Source: Monarcha castaneiventris obscurior
Lineage: Eukaryota > Chordata > Aves > Passeriformes > Monarchidae
Assembly (NCBI GenBank): GCA_026261815.1
Contig: JAMPIT010000575.1
Location: forward strand, 40,587,501 to 40,651,500
Length of the DNA stretch: 64,000 nucleotides
Direction: 5' to 3'
The notes beneath the pieces are model-generated. The model saw nothing but the letters and a program-made list of their open reading frames with translations. It ran no database searches and had not been told where the DNA came from. Of this stretch, positions 1 through 13,755 are shown piece by piece; position 1 is the stretch's first letter; every line of letters starts with the position of its first letter. A program made the position numbers and the translations under genes.

Positions 1-305
1 TCTTTGAACTGCTCTGGGATGATCTGTGCTGATAATCAAACAAAAGATATAGATGTTTTCTTCTTGTTTGGATTTCAGCAGCAAGTTTCACAGAACACTG
101 AGAATGTCACTTTTTATTTGTGGTCTTTTCTAGACATATTAGCTGAGCGGACCTTACCAGGTGTGAGCTGGTTTTTTTCCCGGTAGTGTTAGTCTACAAC
201 AGTGTGTGGAACTGTATTCATATCAAATCCAAGCTTACTTCTCTTTCTCTGTCATCCCTGTCCTGGCCAAAACCCCAAAACATTTCTGTGTACATGTTGC
301 TCTTT

Positions 306-1725
306 GAAGAGAAGCCGGAGATGTACCCCCTGACTGGAAGCTTGTGAAAGTTGTCCCAGTTTTCAAGAAGGGCAAGAAAGAGGACCCTGGAAACCACAGG
401 CCTGTTAGTCTGACTTCAGTGCCTGGTAAAGTTATGGAGAAGATTATTCTGGGAGGTATTGAAAAACACCTGAAAGACAATGCAGTCAATGGTTACAGCT
501 ACCATGGTTTCATGTGGGGAAAGTCCTGCTTGTCAGACCTGATCTCTGTTTATGCCAAGCTAACCCACTTAGTTAATCAAGGGAAGCCAGTTGATGTAAT
601 CTTCTGTCCTAGGATCCTTCTGGACAAAATGTCCAGCATTCAGATGAATAAACACATCATGCTGTGGGTGAGGATTGGCTCATGGGTCGGGAACAAAAGA
701 TTATAGTGAGTGGGGTGGCATCAGTCTAGTGACCTGTCACTAGTGGGATTCCACAGAGCTCCATCCTTGGCCCTGTGCTCTTCAACATCTTCATTAATGA
801 CTTGGACACAGGACTGGAAGGGATACTAAGCAAGTCTGCAGATGATAAAAAATTGGAGGGGCTGTTGACTCTCTCAAAGACAGGGAGGCCCTGCAGAGAC
901 ATCTCAACAAATTAGAGGACTGTGCAGTCACCAACCATATGAAGTTCAACAAGGGAAAGTGCTGGATTCTGCACCTGGGATGGAGCAGCCCTGGATGTAT
1001 GCACAGGCTGGGAAATGAGATGCTGGAGAGCAGAGCTGCAGAAAGGCACCTGGGGGTCCCGGTCAGTGGCAAGTTGGACATGAGCCAGCAGTGCCCTGGC
1101 AGCCAGGAGGGCCAACCCTGTCCTGGGGGCATCAGGCACAGCATCGGCAGCCGGGCAAGGGAGGGGATTGTCCTGCTCTGCTCTGCTCTGCACTGGGGTG
1201 GCCTCACCTCCAGTGCTGGGGGCAGTTTTGGCCCAGTTTGCCTCAGTATAAGAAAGACATAAAACTATTAGAGAGTGTCCAAAGGAGGGCTATGAAGGTG
1301 GTAAAGGGTCTGGAGGGGAAGCCGTATAAGGAGACACTGAGGTCATTGGCTTCTTCAGCCTGGAGAAGAGGAGACTGAGGGGGGACTTCATCACAGTCTT
1401 CAGCTTCCCCATGAGGGGAAGCAGAGGGGCAGACACTGATCTCTTCTCTGTGGTGACCGCTGACAGTACCCAAAGGAGTGGTCTGAAGCTCAGTCAAAGG
1501 AGGTTTAGTTTGGATATTTAAAAAAGGTTCCACCAGAGGGTGGTTGTGCACTGGAACTTGGTGCAGGGCACCAAGCCTGACAGAGTCCCAAGTGTTTGGA
1601 CAACACTCTCAGGCACATGGTGTGACTCTTGGGGGATGGTCCTGTGCAGGACCAGGAGTTTGAGTCGAAGATCTTTGTGGGTCCCTTTCAGCTTAGCATA
1701 TTCTGTGATCTTGTGATTCTGTGGA
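306..1725 (+). mobile_element. CR1 LINE, 5'-truncated and inactivated (RT part to 3' end)
   Basis: Same orientation as the host gene. The reverse-transcriptase reading starts near 326 and shows FKKGKKEDPGN, RPVSLTSVPGKVMEKIIL and a CR1-like CLSDLI stretch; this frame stops at 704-706. The RT continues in other frames: a NIFINDLD motif near 785, and MKFNKGKCWILHLG from 939. The 3' UTR part near 1520-1640 and the terminal repeats of the ATTCTGTGAT type (about 1700-1725) mark the true 3' end. Several frame changes make it a dead copy. Avian CR1 elements are usually 5'-truncated, as here; the 5' border is approximate. Confidence 0.9.
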
Positions 1726-2689
1726 TGGTGCAAACTCCACAGGATAGCTGATAGATGTCATATTTGTAGAACTATCACTTTACAATTAATTTGCATCATA
1801 ACATCTTATGGACAAACATTTAAAGAGAAGCCTGAGGCTGGTGTGCCTTTAGCATTGGCAAAGTTAGCAGTAGCTAGAGATGCAAGCAGCTTTTGGGTGT
1901 TGGATTCTGTCTTCTGATCGAACTTTGAAATTACAAATTTTAGCAACCTGTTAATATGTGTGGCCAAATTTTGTGGTTGAAAAATGTTATTAGATGGCTG
2001 TGTTACCAATATACGTAACAGGAAATTATATTAGGTACTGCTGTGATATTTTGCTGGGGGGGAAATTATGTGAGAGAACACTTAAAAGTGCTTCCTGAGC
2101 TTTTTTTCTTTCTTTTATAAAACACCAGATAAAATTCAGTTGCAGATAAATACAAGCAAAACACCCCTCCCCCCCCTCCATGGGAAAAAAAGAGAAAATG
2201 TTATAAATTATGAGAATCACCATTTTATTTTAATAATAAGTAACTTCACAAGATTTTTGCCACCGTGATGAATATCCTATAGATGTTTTTAATATAGAGA
2301 ATGAGAATATTTTATTTTTTTTTCAAAACTATAATGAGTTTAGGCAAAAAATATGGTCACAGAAATCAAAGAGAATATGGAGGATAAAATATATCCTGTT
2401 GATGTTACAAAGCTATATTTTAAGTACAAGGACAGTATAAGCTCAGAGTGCAAAGTTCAAGTGTTTTTGGAACATCACAAGAATAACATTAAAGACCGAT
2501 TCTTCACATGCACTTCAAAACCCTGTAGGTACCCAACAAATTTGAGAAACATTCCCCATAAAACATTAGTGTTTGTAGTCTAACCAGGAATATACAAATC
2601 TGCATCACTTGCTCTTCTTGATTTATACTACTCGCTCTTCTGTTTTTGTTGCACATATTTCAGTTATTCCTTTTCTGTACACACTCAGT

Positions 2690-2945
2690 TTAAATAAAGC
2701 TGAGTTCTCTCCAGAGACTGCACAAACCCAGCTTTGCATTGGACAGCCTGTTGATTTACTCCATCTGAGTTTAAAAAAATGACCTCTCCAATTATTGTAG
2801 CAAGGCGAGCAGAAGCCGGGTGAGGTAACTGGGAAAGGATTCCAGGCACGAAGCCTTTTGCCTTATTTGGTCAATGTGGTTTGCGAGGCCCCAGCTGGTA
2901 ACTTTGGTGAGCTCATTGTGTGATGTGTTATGGACAATAAAGCCA
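2690..2945. other. Non-repetitive island in the intron, possible conserved non-coding element
   Basis: This stretch is richer in G and C and less T/A-monotonous than its surroundings, with no coding frame and no similarity to CR1 or LTR sequence that I recognise. It is bracketed by AATAAA at 2694 and near 2937. I call it only a candidate regulatory element; composition alone is weak evidence. Confidence 0.25.
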
Positions 2946-5900
2946 AACCTTCCTCTTTCTTTTTATCCATTGAGTACAGTATTTAGCAATATTTGTTCCA
3001 ATGTTCATTGACCTTTAATACAACTGAAATCAGATCAAAGACAACAGAAGCAATTTTGGTTTTAAGACTTAAAAGGAGAATTTTGTTTCCTCCTTACAAT
3101 TCCATCTGTTTGTTTCACAAAATAATTTATTTTGGCCAGGGGGATTATTTTTTATCATTATTTAATTTCATTCATTTATTCAAAGCTGTGAACTCCTTTC
3201 TACTTGGGAAACGAATCCATATTCACTGCTGGGATTAATCTTCCTGCATCTTTGCTCCCATCTATCTTCACATGTAGGCATGCAGGAGGTGGCACGTTTT
3301 CTCTGTGTTTAATTTGGATTGTCTGGAAATTGAGGAGCATAAAGCAAACAAAACTCCCCATTTTTTAAGGTCTGTCAAAAAGCTGTCAAAGCAGAGTTTT
3401 AGATAGATATCTGAGATGGTTAGAAATACCAGAATGCCCATTTGGTGAACCAGTTTCCTCGGTATCTAATCAAATCTTAGTACTTGTTGTCCTTTAACTG
3501 AGAAAAATGAGTGGTCTTGCTGTAGTAGGTACAGCAGGAGGTGTTTCATTACAAGCAGTGTCTGTCACTCAAGGTTTGGTACTTGCATCCACTAGATTTG
3601 GTGTATTTTAATGGCAGTCTGAAACATGGAGGGAGGGGGACAGGAGAAAGAAGCTCAAAGAGAGGGCAGGCCAGGATAAATGATGGCCAAATGTTTTCAG
3701 TTAAAATGCTGCAGTTTCCCAAAAATGGTTACTAATGGTTACCTGATCTCTTTTTTGATAACTTATTCTGGAGGCAAGGAAATGCAGGGGATCAATTCTA
3801 TTTCTATTTCAGCCAGGCTTTTACAGCACTCTACATGAGTTTTACAATGTAGTTTAGATGGGGCTTAGTATGAGAAACCCAGTCTGTCAGCAGAACTGGC
3901 TCATGGGAAAAGGGCAGTGAGTTTTGTTTATGGGAGAGACTGGTTAGAGAGAAGTCACCAGTTAGAATATCCCATGGGGCAATTTGAGATCAGTCTGTTG
4001 TTTTATTTTTGGTAATGACCAGGTAAAAAAATTCTGGTGGTGTTGCTGTAGGTTGCTGAGATAGAGGAGGAGGACTGGAGGATTGGGAATAAAGTGTAAG
4101 ATGAAATAACTGAGGATGAGGAGCTGAGGCTACTCAATGGCCATGAGACAGCTGCATACCGAGAAATCTGCTGTACTCATAAACAACATAAGTGGCAATC
4201 TCTTTAGGTATTACAGGTTAATAGGCATCTATCACTGGTAGATAAAAAAGTACAAATTCTCTTTAGCTTTCTTTTACTTACATCAATCCTCAAGTTTTGG
4301 TTAAAGTTTCTGAACTGTGAAAGCTGTAAATTGCACTTACAAATACATTTCATTCCAAGGTTTTGGTCCTAGAACACTTTTATTTGAGAAATAATTCCAT
4401 ATATGTTGTCTAATCTGATATTTTACTTAAACTAGTATTAACAAATGCAAGAACTGAGAAATCAGGACTTGTATTTAATAGAAATGTATAGTATAAAATT
4501 ATTTTTAAAACAGATCAAATGTATTTTCCCTTATTTATTCAAATAAATGTATGAAAATATGAAGCAGTGACAGACATTTTTTTTTGCCACAAACAAAATA
4601 ATTGTAGTGCCACAGTATGATTAGCCATTGCTTCTTCTACACTTGTGTATGTGAAATATTTGGGAAGTTTCAAAAACAGCAGTGAAGAGCCCAGTAAGCA
4701 TACACTTCATCTTTTCAAGAAGTCTTACTTTCTCCCATGCAGAGCCAAACTGTTAAACTGGGAGGTAACACTGGCTGAACACCTGGACCCAGAGTTTTTT
4801 TGAAGCAACTGGTCTTCTTGGGACAGCTCATGTCGTTATGCAAATGCAACAAAATTATTTTCTCATTGCAGTTTGCTTCAGTTCAATTACTGTTTCATTC
4901 AAAGTTGATAAACTTTTAGGAAGTTAGCAGGGAAAAAAAAAAGACAACAGTCCTTAAGGCTTGTTTCACTTCTAGTGTATTCTTTTTAAAAATGAGTGCA
5001 AAAATCTCGTAACTAAAAGATTGTGGACACAGTGATTAAAAACTGTTGGTTCAGTCAGTCTGTTAACCAGAGGTGTTTGTGAGGAAAACAGTAATGTTAC
5101 ATGCTTCATCAGTTTTAATAAATTCTGTTAAATGCAGTCTTTCTGTTATAAGTTAGTGTGATTAACGGGCTCACTGACTAAAACTGGTTTCTGAAGCTTT
5201 GTTTTTTCTGCAGTTTAATAAAATTCTAATTTGCGTCATAAAGAAAACAGATATAAATTAAGGATAAGTAAATTTGTCCCCCGTACTAAATTGGAAAATA
5301 ATTTACAATTCTGCCATAACATTTAAGAATTACAGTTTAGAATAAATGTGTTAATTGGTGGAATTGCTTTAGTGAGCGTGCAGTGTACCTTTCTTGGCAA
5401 AAAGAACCTTTTTTTTAAAAATCTACAGTTAGTAAGACAAAAGAAATTAAAAACCTGGGTAGTATCAGCCTTTTTACTGGAAAATGACAAAAGGACATAA
5501 AAATGCAAGAGAACTTTGACATTAAGACTTTCTTTCTTGCTAATCTGCTGCAGCCTGTTGTAGTGTGTGTCACAGGAAGGACTCAGGAAGGTTGCATCCT
5601 GACCCTGCACAGCTGCTAGAATCCTGCTGGAGTCCTGAGCTGTGATCAAAAGTATGAACAAGGACATTGATCTTCAAACTTAATATCCAGCTCGCAGGGG
5701 AACTAAATTCTGAGTGTTTCAGGGCATGGAGGATTTGGCAAATAGAGTGCAGTAGCTCTACTCATCTGTTACTTTCTTTCTAGCCCTGCTCCTAGCCACG
5801 GCATGGACAGGATAATGTTCCATACCTGAAAAACAGGTCTCAAGGTTGTTGATGAGACTTTCAAAGTCTCAAGAAGGATTTAAGAGAAATATAGGAAGTA

Positions 5901-6982
5901 GCCAATTGCCCAGGCACAGAACAGGACAGGACTTAAAGAAGCAGAGAGTTTGGTATCCCTGCACAAGATATCAATCTTCATTCATCAACTCAAAGGCACC
6001 TAGTCCCCTGCTCTTTCTCCCCTTGTTCAAAATAAGACTCCATCCTGAGTTCTAGCATCCTTCATCAAACCAAGTTCATTATGCTTTGACAAAGGCAGCT
6101 GCGTTCTCTTGCCCTACAGGGATTATTTCAGAATTGGATGTTGTATAATGCCACTGCTGTACTGAACACTTAATGCTTAAGTCACGAGGCTTTATACATG
6201 AGTATGAATTCATCTGTAATCTTATTCTGTTATGTGTTGGGGTTTTCTTCTGCAGTTTGGGGGAAAATAAGGATCTCTTTCTGCATTGCTTCCCTTTGTT
6301 TTGTGGTGTAGTTAACAGCATAAAAATAGTTATGGTTATAGTTACAGTTTGAGTGTTACTTGGACATTTCTCAGATGATGTAGCGTCTATGGGTCTTTAT
6401 TCAATATCTATGGTGAAGTTGCCTTTTTCCATTCTAAATAAAAAAACATTTGATCAGCTCTATTGCCATAGGTTTCCCTTCATCCAGTATCTATGCAGCA
6501 GGTTCTGCAGGGGCCTGTGAATATACAAATTTGAATCTCCTATCATTATAGCACCTTTGCTTTTGGTAAAGCAAAGTCTGAAATAGCTCTGTTCCAAAGT
6601 GAAGTGGATTGTAGTATCCAGGAAGTATAACTCCTGTACTGTAACAAAAACGGAAATCATTGCTTGAAACTTTATTGTGTCTTGGTAGATATGGGAATAT
6701 CAAGAGAACCATCTTTCCACCAAATAAAGCAGTTTTGTTATTTCAGGACCTGTCAGGTTATAGTAGCTACCACAGAACCATTTGTTCCTGTGGAGCTTGC
6801 CAAGAAGAGGTGGTCTCAGATTCTTGTCTTGATGAGAAGAATAAACCCCCACCCACAAGAAGTAATCTGAGAGCACTGGGTGAGTTTAACAACGCCACTG
6901 GGGAGGCATAACTTTTAACCCCAAAGTGATAGTTTGTGTTCCTTTATCAGTGTTGTAAATGGGACTCTGAAAATAGATGCTT

Positions 6983-7003
6983 ACAAAACAAAACAAAACA
7001 AAA
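6983..7003. repeat. (AAAAC)n microsatellite
   Basis: About four perfect copies of AAAAC in the upstream intron. Simple repeat without other features. Confidence 0.9.
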
Positions 7004-10000
7004 TCACTTCTGACATTGACCCCAGACTGTTTCCTTTTTTTTTCCCCCCAAACATCTGTAAACAGCACAGTTTCCAGTTGCGTGTATTAATCTAAAAAAT
7101 TTCTCATAACACGCCTCAAGTTCTTCCTCAGGTCAGCACTGCAGTCCTGTTGCAATGACGTTGGAGGTGCCCTGGGACCATGAGCTGTGCTGAATGTGCT
7201 GCTGGCACGCTGAGATCAGTGATGTTGGCTGATTGGTTGGCATAGACAGGAGATTCCCAAAGAGTGTTTAAAAAAAGATTACTAGTTAAGAAAGAGATAT
7301 TTTTATCTTCAGCTTTTAAAATAAAGCAGTGAGTATGTGAAGTTATAAGATGGTCTGTTGGAATTGCTTTATTTGAATGACATTTTGTTCTTTGCAGCTT
7401 GTTTCTTTATCTTTGCTCTAAGTGCACAAAGCAAAGATGTTGCTAACTGTGCAGATGAAATGGCCTCTTCATGAATTCCTAAAGAGTGTGGCTAACTTTC
7501 TTTTTGAAATCATTTAAAGTCATAAACTTTTGTACAGGAACAAAACTCTTCCTGCTATGATAAAATATTTTCAACTTCAGAAAGCTATCCTGAACCTGAT
7601 GCAGAGAAAAGTTTAAAAAGTCAGTTTCTGCTGTTCTAGGGGGCTTCTCCATATTATTTAAGCAGTAACTCGATAATACCCTAAGTAAGCTATTCCAGCA
7701 AAAATACTTAATATTTAGTAGACAGTAAAGCAATAAAACTAGATTACGTGTGTAGACTTACCAGTCCTGCTGTTTGGGCAGGGATTTAGCAGATTCCCAG
7801 ACATCGAGCAGCTACTCCTGGAATCGGCAAATGCCAAATAAACTCGAGACAGCTCTGCAGCTGAATAACGGGGAGTTTAATATGTCCTGCTTTGTGACCT
7901 GACAGTACTGGCAGGTTTGCACGTCTTTGCACAGCGGTGCTGGGAACTTCTAATGTTTTTGTTTCCAGTTCATGAGGGAATTTTTTGGAGAGAAACAAAT
8001 TACATCCTACAAACACATTTTCTCAGTTAACAGTATCTGCTTTTTAATTTGAAGATATCTGATGGAATTATGTAGAGAATTATTAGGAAATGACTGTAGG
8101 ATTCTCCTCTTCCGGGATTCACTTTTGAAAGTACCTGATACTTGGATCTTTAAAGGCATTACAGAGGGAAAAGAAAATTTTCTTTATAAGTTTATGAACC
8201 TGAAAGTAAATTATCTCTTGCAAGGTTATTCAGTATTTTACACAGATGTGAACTCCAGTTAAACTTAAATTAGTTTTGGGTTGTTTCAAGTATATTTCAG
8301 TTTTATGTATTCCTTACCTGATTTTAATTGAGGTTATTTTTTAAACTGCCAGTTTCTAATATGTCTTCATAGCTTTAATGCTGCTAAACAGTCTTGTATT
8401 CCAAGTTTATTGCCTTGTTATACTCCATAGTTGCAATATGTTCTTTTTATTATAATTATTTTTGTCTTACACTATATTGTTTTCTGGATCATCATGGTTT
8501 GCATATGGTTGTTCTTTTTTAGTAAAGAATTGGTTTTAAGATTTATAGTCATTTGGACATTTAATTTTCTACATGATGCATTCAGCTTCAATTTGGAAGT
8601 GTTTTCACTAGCAGTTATGAGGAACATAAGACATAATTTATGACTATATTAACCCTATTTTATGTCGATGAACAAGAATTTCTTTATGAACTATGGTAAA
8701 ACTTTGCTTTGCTTCATATTATTTGCTAACGATAAATAAACCGTGTTCTTTAACCTTCTAACTTTCTTATGGATTTAGGGAACCCTATAGCCTAACAATA
8801 CATTAAATTCTGCTTTGGAGGAAGAGGAGGAGGGAAGGACTTTTATATGACCTTTTCACTTTTTCTTCTGGAAAAAAGCACTTGTGACTTCTTTCAGCCT
8901 TATCTTGAACCCTTAGTATTCACATAACAAATCAAAATTTCTACCAAAGAGAAATTCTTCCCACCCAGACGTGTTAAAATGCAACCTGTGGTCTCAGATG
9001 CCAATGATAATTTCAATTTTATTAAAACCAACCAAAAGCCAGCAACTTACCAACTACTTCCATGAGAATGCTCAACAAAACCTCAGGCAACATGAAATGG
9101 AAGGTGGATTTATTTTTTTTCTCCTCAAAGAAGAAGTTGTGAGACTCTGAGATTCCACATTTTCCAAGAAGTCCATAGGATCTTAGCTCAAATCAGTCTT
9201 TCCAAGAGTAAGTTTGGCTTGTTTTCTAGTCAACAGTTCTACTTTTGTTTGTCCTGCTACTCAGTAAGAGATGGTCCCCAAACTTACAACTCCAAACAAA
9301 ATCCCACTAACTTTGTAGAAATACAATTTGAATTTTTGTTTGGGAGATAATAAAAAAGGTGGCTTTGAAAAAATATATTTGAAGTCTAACATTCTAGCAA
9401 TGAACCATCTCCAGTCTGTTATTGCAAAAACTGACGTTTTTGCACTTGTTGTCAAAGAGAAAGAAAAGGGATGCAGCTTTATTGATCTCCATAGAGTTCA
9501 CTGCTCCCTTCAGATCCTTCAACTGGCAAATGTGTCTGACTTGATCTATATTCAAGTCTTACTGTTGTGTTTCTGTGCCAGTTTCTACAGTTTCTGCACC
9601 TCAGTTTGAGCTGGTGAGAAAAATATATACTAATTCTCTGTGAGGGGAAGAAAGAAATCATCACAGCCATGTTTCACAATGCTCACTTGCTTTCTAATTC
9701 TTTGTACTCTCATCTTTTCAAGGTATTGACATATTTTCTCCAAATAGTTTCTTTGCAATGATTTCCAGTTTAATGTCCTTTCTTGATAATTTTAAAATAA
9801 TTTCTTGCAAAACATGTTTATTTTATGGTTTCACAAGGATAACGTGTTGCTGAGTTTTTTTAAGGGTTAGTGTGTTTAAGTGTAAAATACGAATTTTGGG
9901 ATAAAGAGTTAAAAAGATTCTTTATGGACAAATATAAGGTGTAGCTATGGTCTGTGAATAGATAAATGTAACACCAAAAGTTATTGCAACTAAAGAAAGG

Positions 10001-12682
10001 GAACTGAATGAGAAGGATGGCAGAGACTTTATTTTTGGAAAAATAAAGAGCAATCATTTATGTAATAATTTTGAAGATACATGTAGCAATTTTGATATTA
10101 AATACTGCACACAAAGCAGTGTCAGACTGTTGTAAAAATGCCAGATTTCTTGATGTTCCGTTTGGAGAAGGAAAGTCAACTTCAAAATATAACAACTATT
10201 TCTGCTTTATATCTAAAAATATAGACAGCTAGTGGGTAAAATTTGTAGGAATAGTGTCAGTGATTTGTAGCATGTATATGATTAGTTACAGCATGGAATC
10301 AAAATCTTTCCGAACAGGACAAAATCCATCTGACTCAATTGAGTCAACTTTTTAATAACCTTCTTAATAATTGATGTCTGGTCTTTTCACAGCCATAAAT
10401 ATTTGTAAAACGGGAGGGATACAAGAACATCTTTTGAGTTAGACTTTTAACTGGCATGCCTATAATTAGTTGTACCTCAAGCAAAATTCATTTCTGAAAA
10501 GATTTATTTTTGGAGATTGTCTAATCAGTTTTGAAATAAAACTATACAGGAAATCTGAGAAGAGAGAATAAAACCAGGAATTAAACCTGGATCCGGTATT
10601 ACATTACAAGTCTCTCAAGAGGGTACTGGAAGTTAGTAGGGCTCCATTAAATTCTGGAAGCTGAGTGTGTGGTTAAGGGCTTTCCTAATGGGGTTCCTAG
10701 AAATTTGAAGCATTTAAAACTGTAAATATTTTTGAACTGACTTAAGGCTTGATGCAATGAGAATGGTTAAACAAGTAAACAGAGACATTTACAGTGTTTA
10801 GAGTCTGCAGGACTTGGTCTAGACAAAAGGTGTTGATGACTTATACATCAGTGTAAAACACACCAAGGATTAATATTATGTAATTTCTCTTTTTCTGTGT
10901 TTAGATTTTTTTTTTTTATTGCACACACCTAATTATCTCACATGGATTTGGGATGGGTTTTTTTCATATGTTCTAGCTGATATTTTGAAAGAAATGGGTG
11001 ATACTTTTCCAGGGCAAAGAGAAAGGATGAGGTTTACTTTCAGGAAAGATGTGCAAGGATGAAAGAAAGCTGGAGTCTGAAGGGAATAAGAGACAGTACA
11101 GAGGTCAGGAATTAGCATCTTCCTAATGGCCATGTGCCTTAAGCTTTGTGTCATGGCTGGTGCAATCTGTTCTGGTAACAGTGCACCATGAGCTTTCTTT
11201 ATCCAAGCACATCTCTTCTCCTTGGGGTTTGATCCAGTGTGGAACCTAGGCAAAAGCAATCATCTGTCTCCCAAGCTTTGAGGAGATAGTTCTGCATGGA
11301 AACTTTCTTTGAAAACCTCCTAGCATGTGGAAAAGTAGAACTTTCAGTCTTATGGGCACAGATTGCTGAGACCACGATTCAGGTTATTCATTTGGGCAGT
11401 GGCAGTGTGTAAGTGTTATGAGGGCTGCAGAAGAGCAGGCTAAAGCTGGAATAAGCTGAGTCTGTGACTCCAATTAGGATGCGCCTGTGTGCTGTGAGTC
11501 ACCGACTGTGTGTGTGAGACAAGAGTTATTTTGGCATAAACTGAAGTGTTTCTTCTCATCCAGAACATGAATCACCTGCTTCTGAGTATATCTTTTTTGT
11601 TAATTTTTATTAACTAAACAGATTTCAGAGGCTTCAATGCATCCAAATATGTGGGTTTTACTGGCACAGTGGAGGACCTTCCAAGCAAACAAAACTCACT
11701 CACCTGTTGGGGCCAGTATTTTTTATACTTTTCCCAGAAACATGTCTGAGTAATCAGAGCAATACCAGAAAAACTGTCCTGCTGCAAACTTATTCCCAGG
11801 AGTATCACTGAGTAAAGACGCTAATGCACTTCAAATTGCAATTTGGAGTTTACTTAAGTTAGTCTTTTTACTTTATCAACTTCTACTTTTGAAGGAAGAA
11901 GGTCTTGTTATGCTAAAATCTGGAAAAGAAGGAAGAATTTGATCAGATGTGCTGTCTCTGCACTTGGGCCAGAAGTTGTCCTCATGATGAGGAAACTCCA
12001 ATTTGTAGTTTTCTCTTTAACTTAACTTGTATAAAAACTATGAAGGCAGTGGCTAAGCAGATCTGTGACACTGTAGAGGTGCAGTCTGAGAGGGGGCTTG
12101 CAGAAGACCAATAGAGCTTTCAAATTCCATGTTCCCTTATGGATTGTGCCATGGAGATCTTTATGAAGCTTCACATGAGATACAATATGCCATAAAACCA
12201 CAATTACTTTATTTGAACTTGTTTTTTTCTTGTTCTTGGCAGGTGGGGGGGGCTTATCTGTTTAGATGTGGTCATTTACTTTTTGTGTTTTCTTTTTTAC
12301 ATATAAAGAGAGGATGTGATATGTAATCCACAGGTTTTGTTATAGATCAAGGCAGAAAATAAAAGTGATTGAATTCTGTGCATTGGAGCCTCATTAGATG
12401 TATCAATAGTCCCCTCTTGGCATCGACATACATTTGATGTGCTGTATGATGATATTTCAGATGGCAAAGTCCCGTTGTCACACCTTTTTCTTTGACTCTC
12501 ACCAAGCAGCTTAGACTTCAGACTTTTTTTGAGCTCTTGTTAGTAAAAGTTACGTTAGTGTCAACATGAACTCAAGTGGCTGACCAGACTTTGGGTCATT
12601 CATTACCTATTGATCAGCTTGGTTCTGAGACAAATGGGTCGCAAGGCAAGGTGAATACCTCCTGTTCATATCATAAATCTAT

Positions 12683-12699
12683 CAGGGAAGGAAGGAAGG
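12683..12699. repeat. (GGAA)n short tract
   Basis: A short run of GGAA/GGAT units in the upstream intron; simple sequence only. Confidence 0.7.
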
Positions 12700-13676
12700 A
12701 TGGAAGAACTGGCTGGGCTGGGTGATCCCAGTCTGAAATAGGTAATGCTGCGGGAGCTTTGCCCATGGCTCCTTGGCTCATTTCTTTGGTCTGACCTCTG
12801 AGACAGCAAAGGCAAGCACAATGTCAAGTCCAAATGTGCAGGATGTGCTATCAGAGCCCAGGCCTCATTGTCGAAAGCTGTGTCGAGTTACCTTCTGATG
12901 CAGGTGGTCTAGTGGACAGCATATCCACCACTGAACTCCAGTAGCTTGTGACCAAAGGCTTAAATATTGTGATCAGGCAGACTTCTTTCTCACTTTTCAA
13001 TTACATGGGGGAAAAAACCCTAAAAGGTAATTCTCTTGACATTGTTCATTGCATCAAGTTTGCCCTTAACTTGAGTATTTTCTCAAGATGGTGACTTTGA
13101 CACCTTTGTCACTTGGATTTTAAAATAATCTGGTTCATATTTCTAGTCCAGCACATAATATCATTGTCTCAGAAGATAAGGCAGTATGTAACTAACTGCA
13201 CCTTTTATTCAGAAGGTACATGTGTGTTCTGTGCCATCAACTGAAGTCCTGTTTGTGACCCAAGGTGCTCTTGAGATACACAGCTTCATCCACAGGTTGC
13301 ACTTGCTTCATCATGAAGACCTGGCACTTGAATAGTCTCCAGTAAAACTGTGCTTGTGGAACTGACCTATGGTTTCAGTCCCACAAAAGTTGGTTTCTTG
13401 ACTTATTAGTCATTTGTCACAACTCTGGCTTTCTGCCTTCTCTCTTTTAAGAATGCGTTTGGGACCGGTTTTGGAAGATAATTCTCATAGCTTCTTTTCA
13501 CTTGCTAAACAAAATAAAATCTTTTATTTTTCCTTTTTTACCTTTTTCTCCTTATACCTGCTTATCTGTAATAAAATATAGATGGCATTAGTAATTATTC
13601 TGTATTGTTGTTTAATATTTTCTTGGGTCAAGTGCCTTTTCCTTATGGTGTCTTTTGACGGTATCTCTGTTGTGAA

Positions 13677-13755
13677 GTAGTGAGAACATTAAATTGTGCA
13701 TATTTTTCATACTAAAGGAGGTAATGAGAACATTAAATTGTGCATATTTTTCATA
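13677..13755. repeat. Direct duplication of about 35 bp, period 44 bp
   Basis: The 31-bp string starting TGAGAACATTAAATTG at 13681 recurs without mismatch at 13725-13755, and the four bases before each copy differ at one position. A 9-bp spacer separates the copies. The perfect identity suggests a recent local duplication. Confidence 0.9.

Noticed and set aside
939..1378. Open frames of 95-137 codons near 800-1400 as separate genes
   Set aside because: They are pieces of the broken CR1 reverse-transcriptase reading or its antisense.
12895..12955. GGTGGTCTAGTGGACAG, similar to the start of tRNA genes
   Set aside because: No matching acceptor stem, no T-loop GGTTCGA box and no anticodon stem can be placed in the next 75 bases.
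13677..13755. Direct repeats as a CRISPR-like array
   Set aside because: Only two copies, in a vertebrate intron, with a 9-bp spacer.
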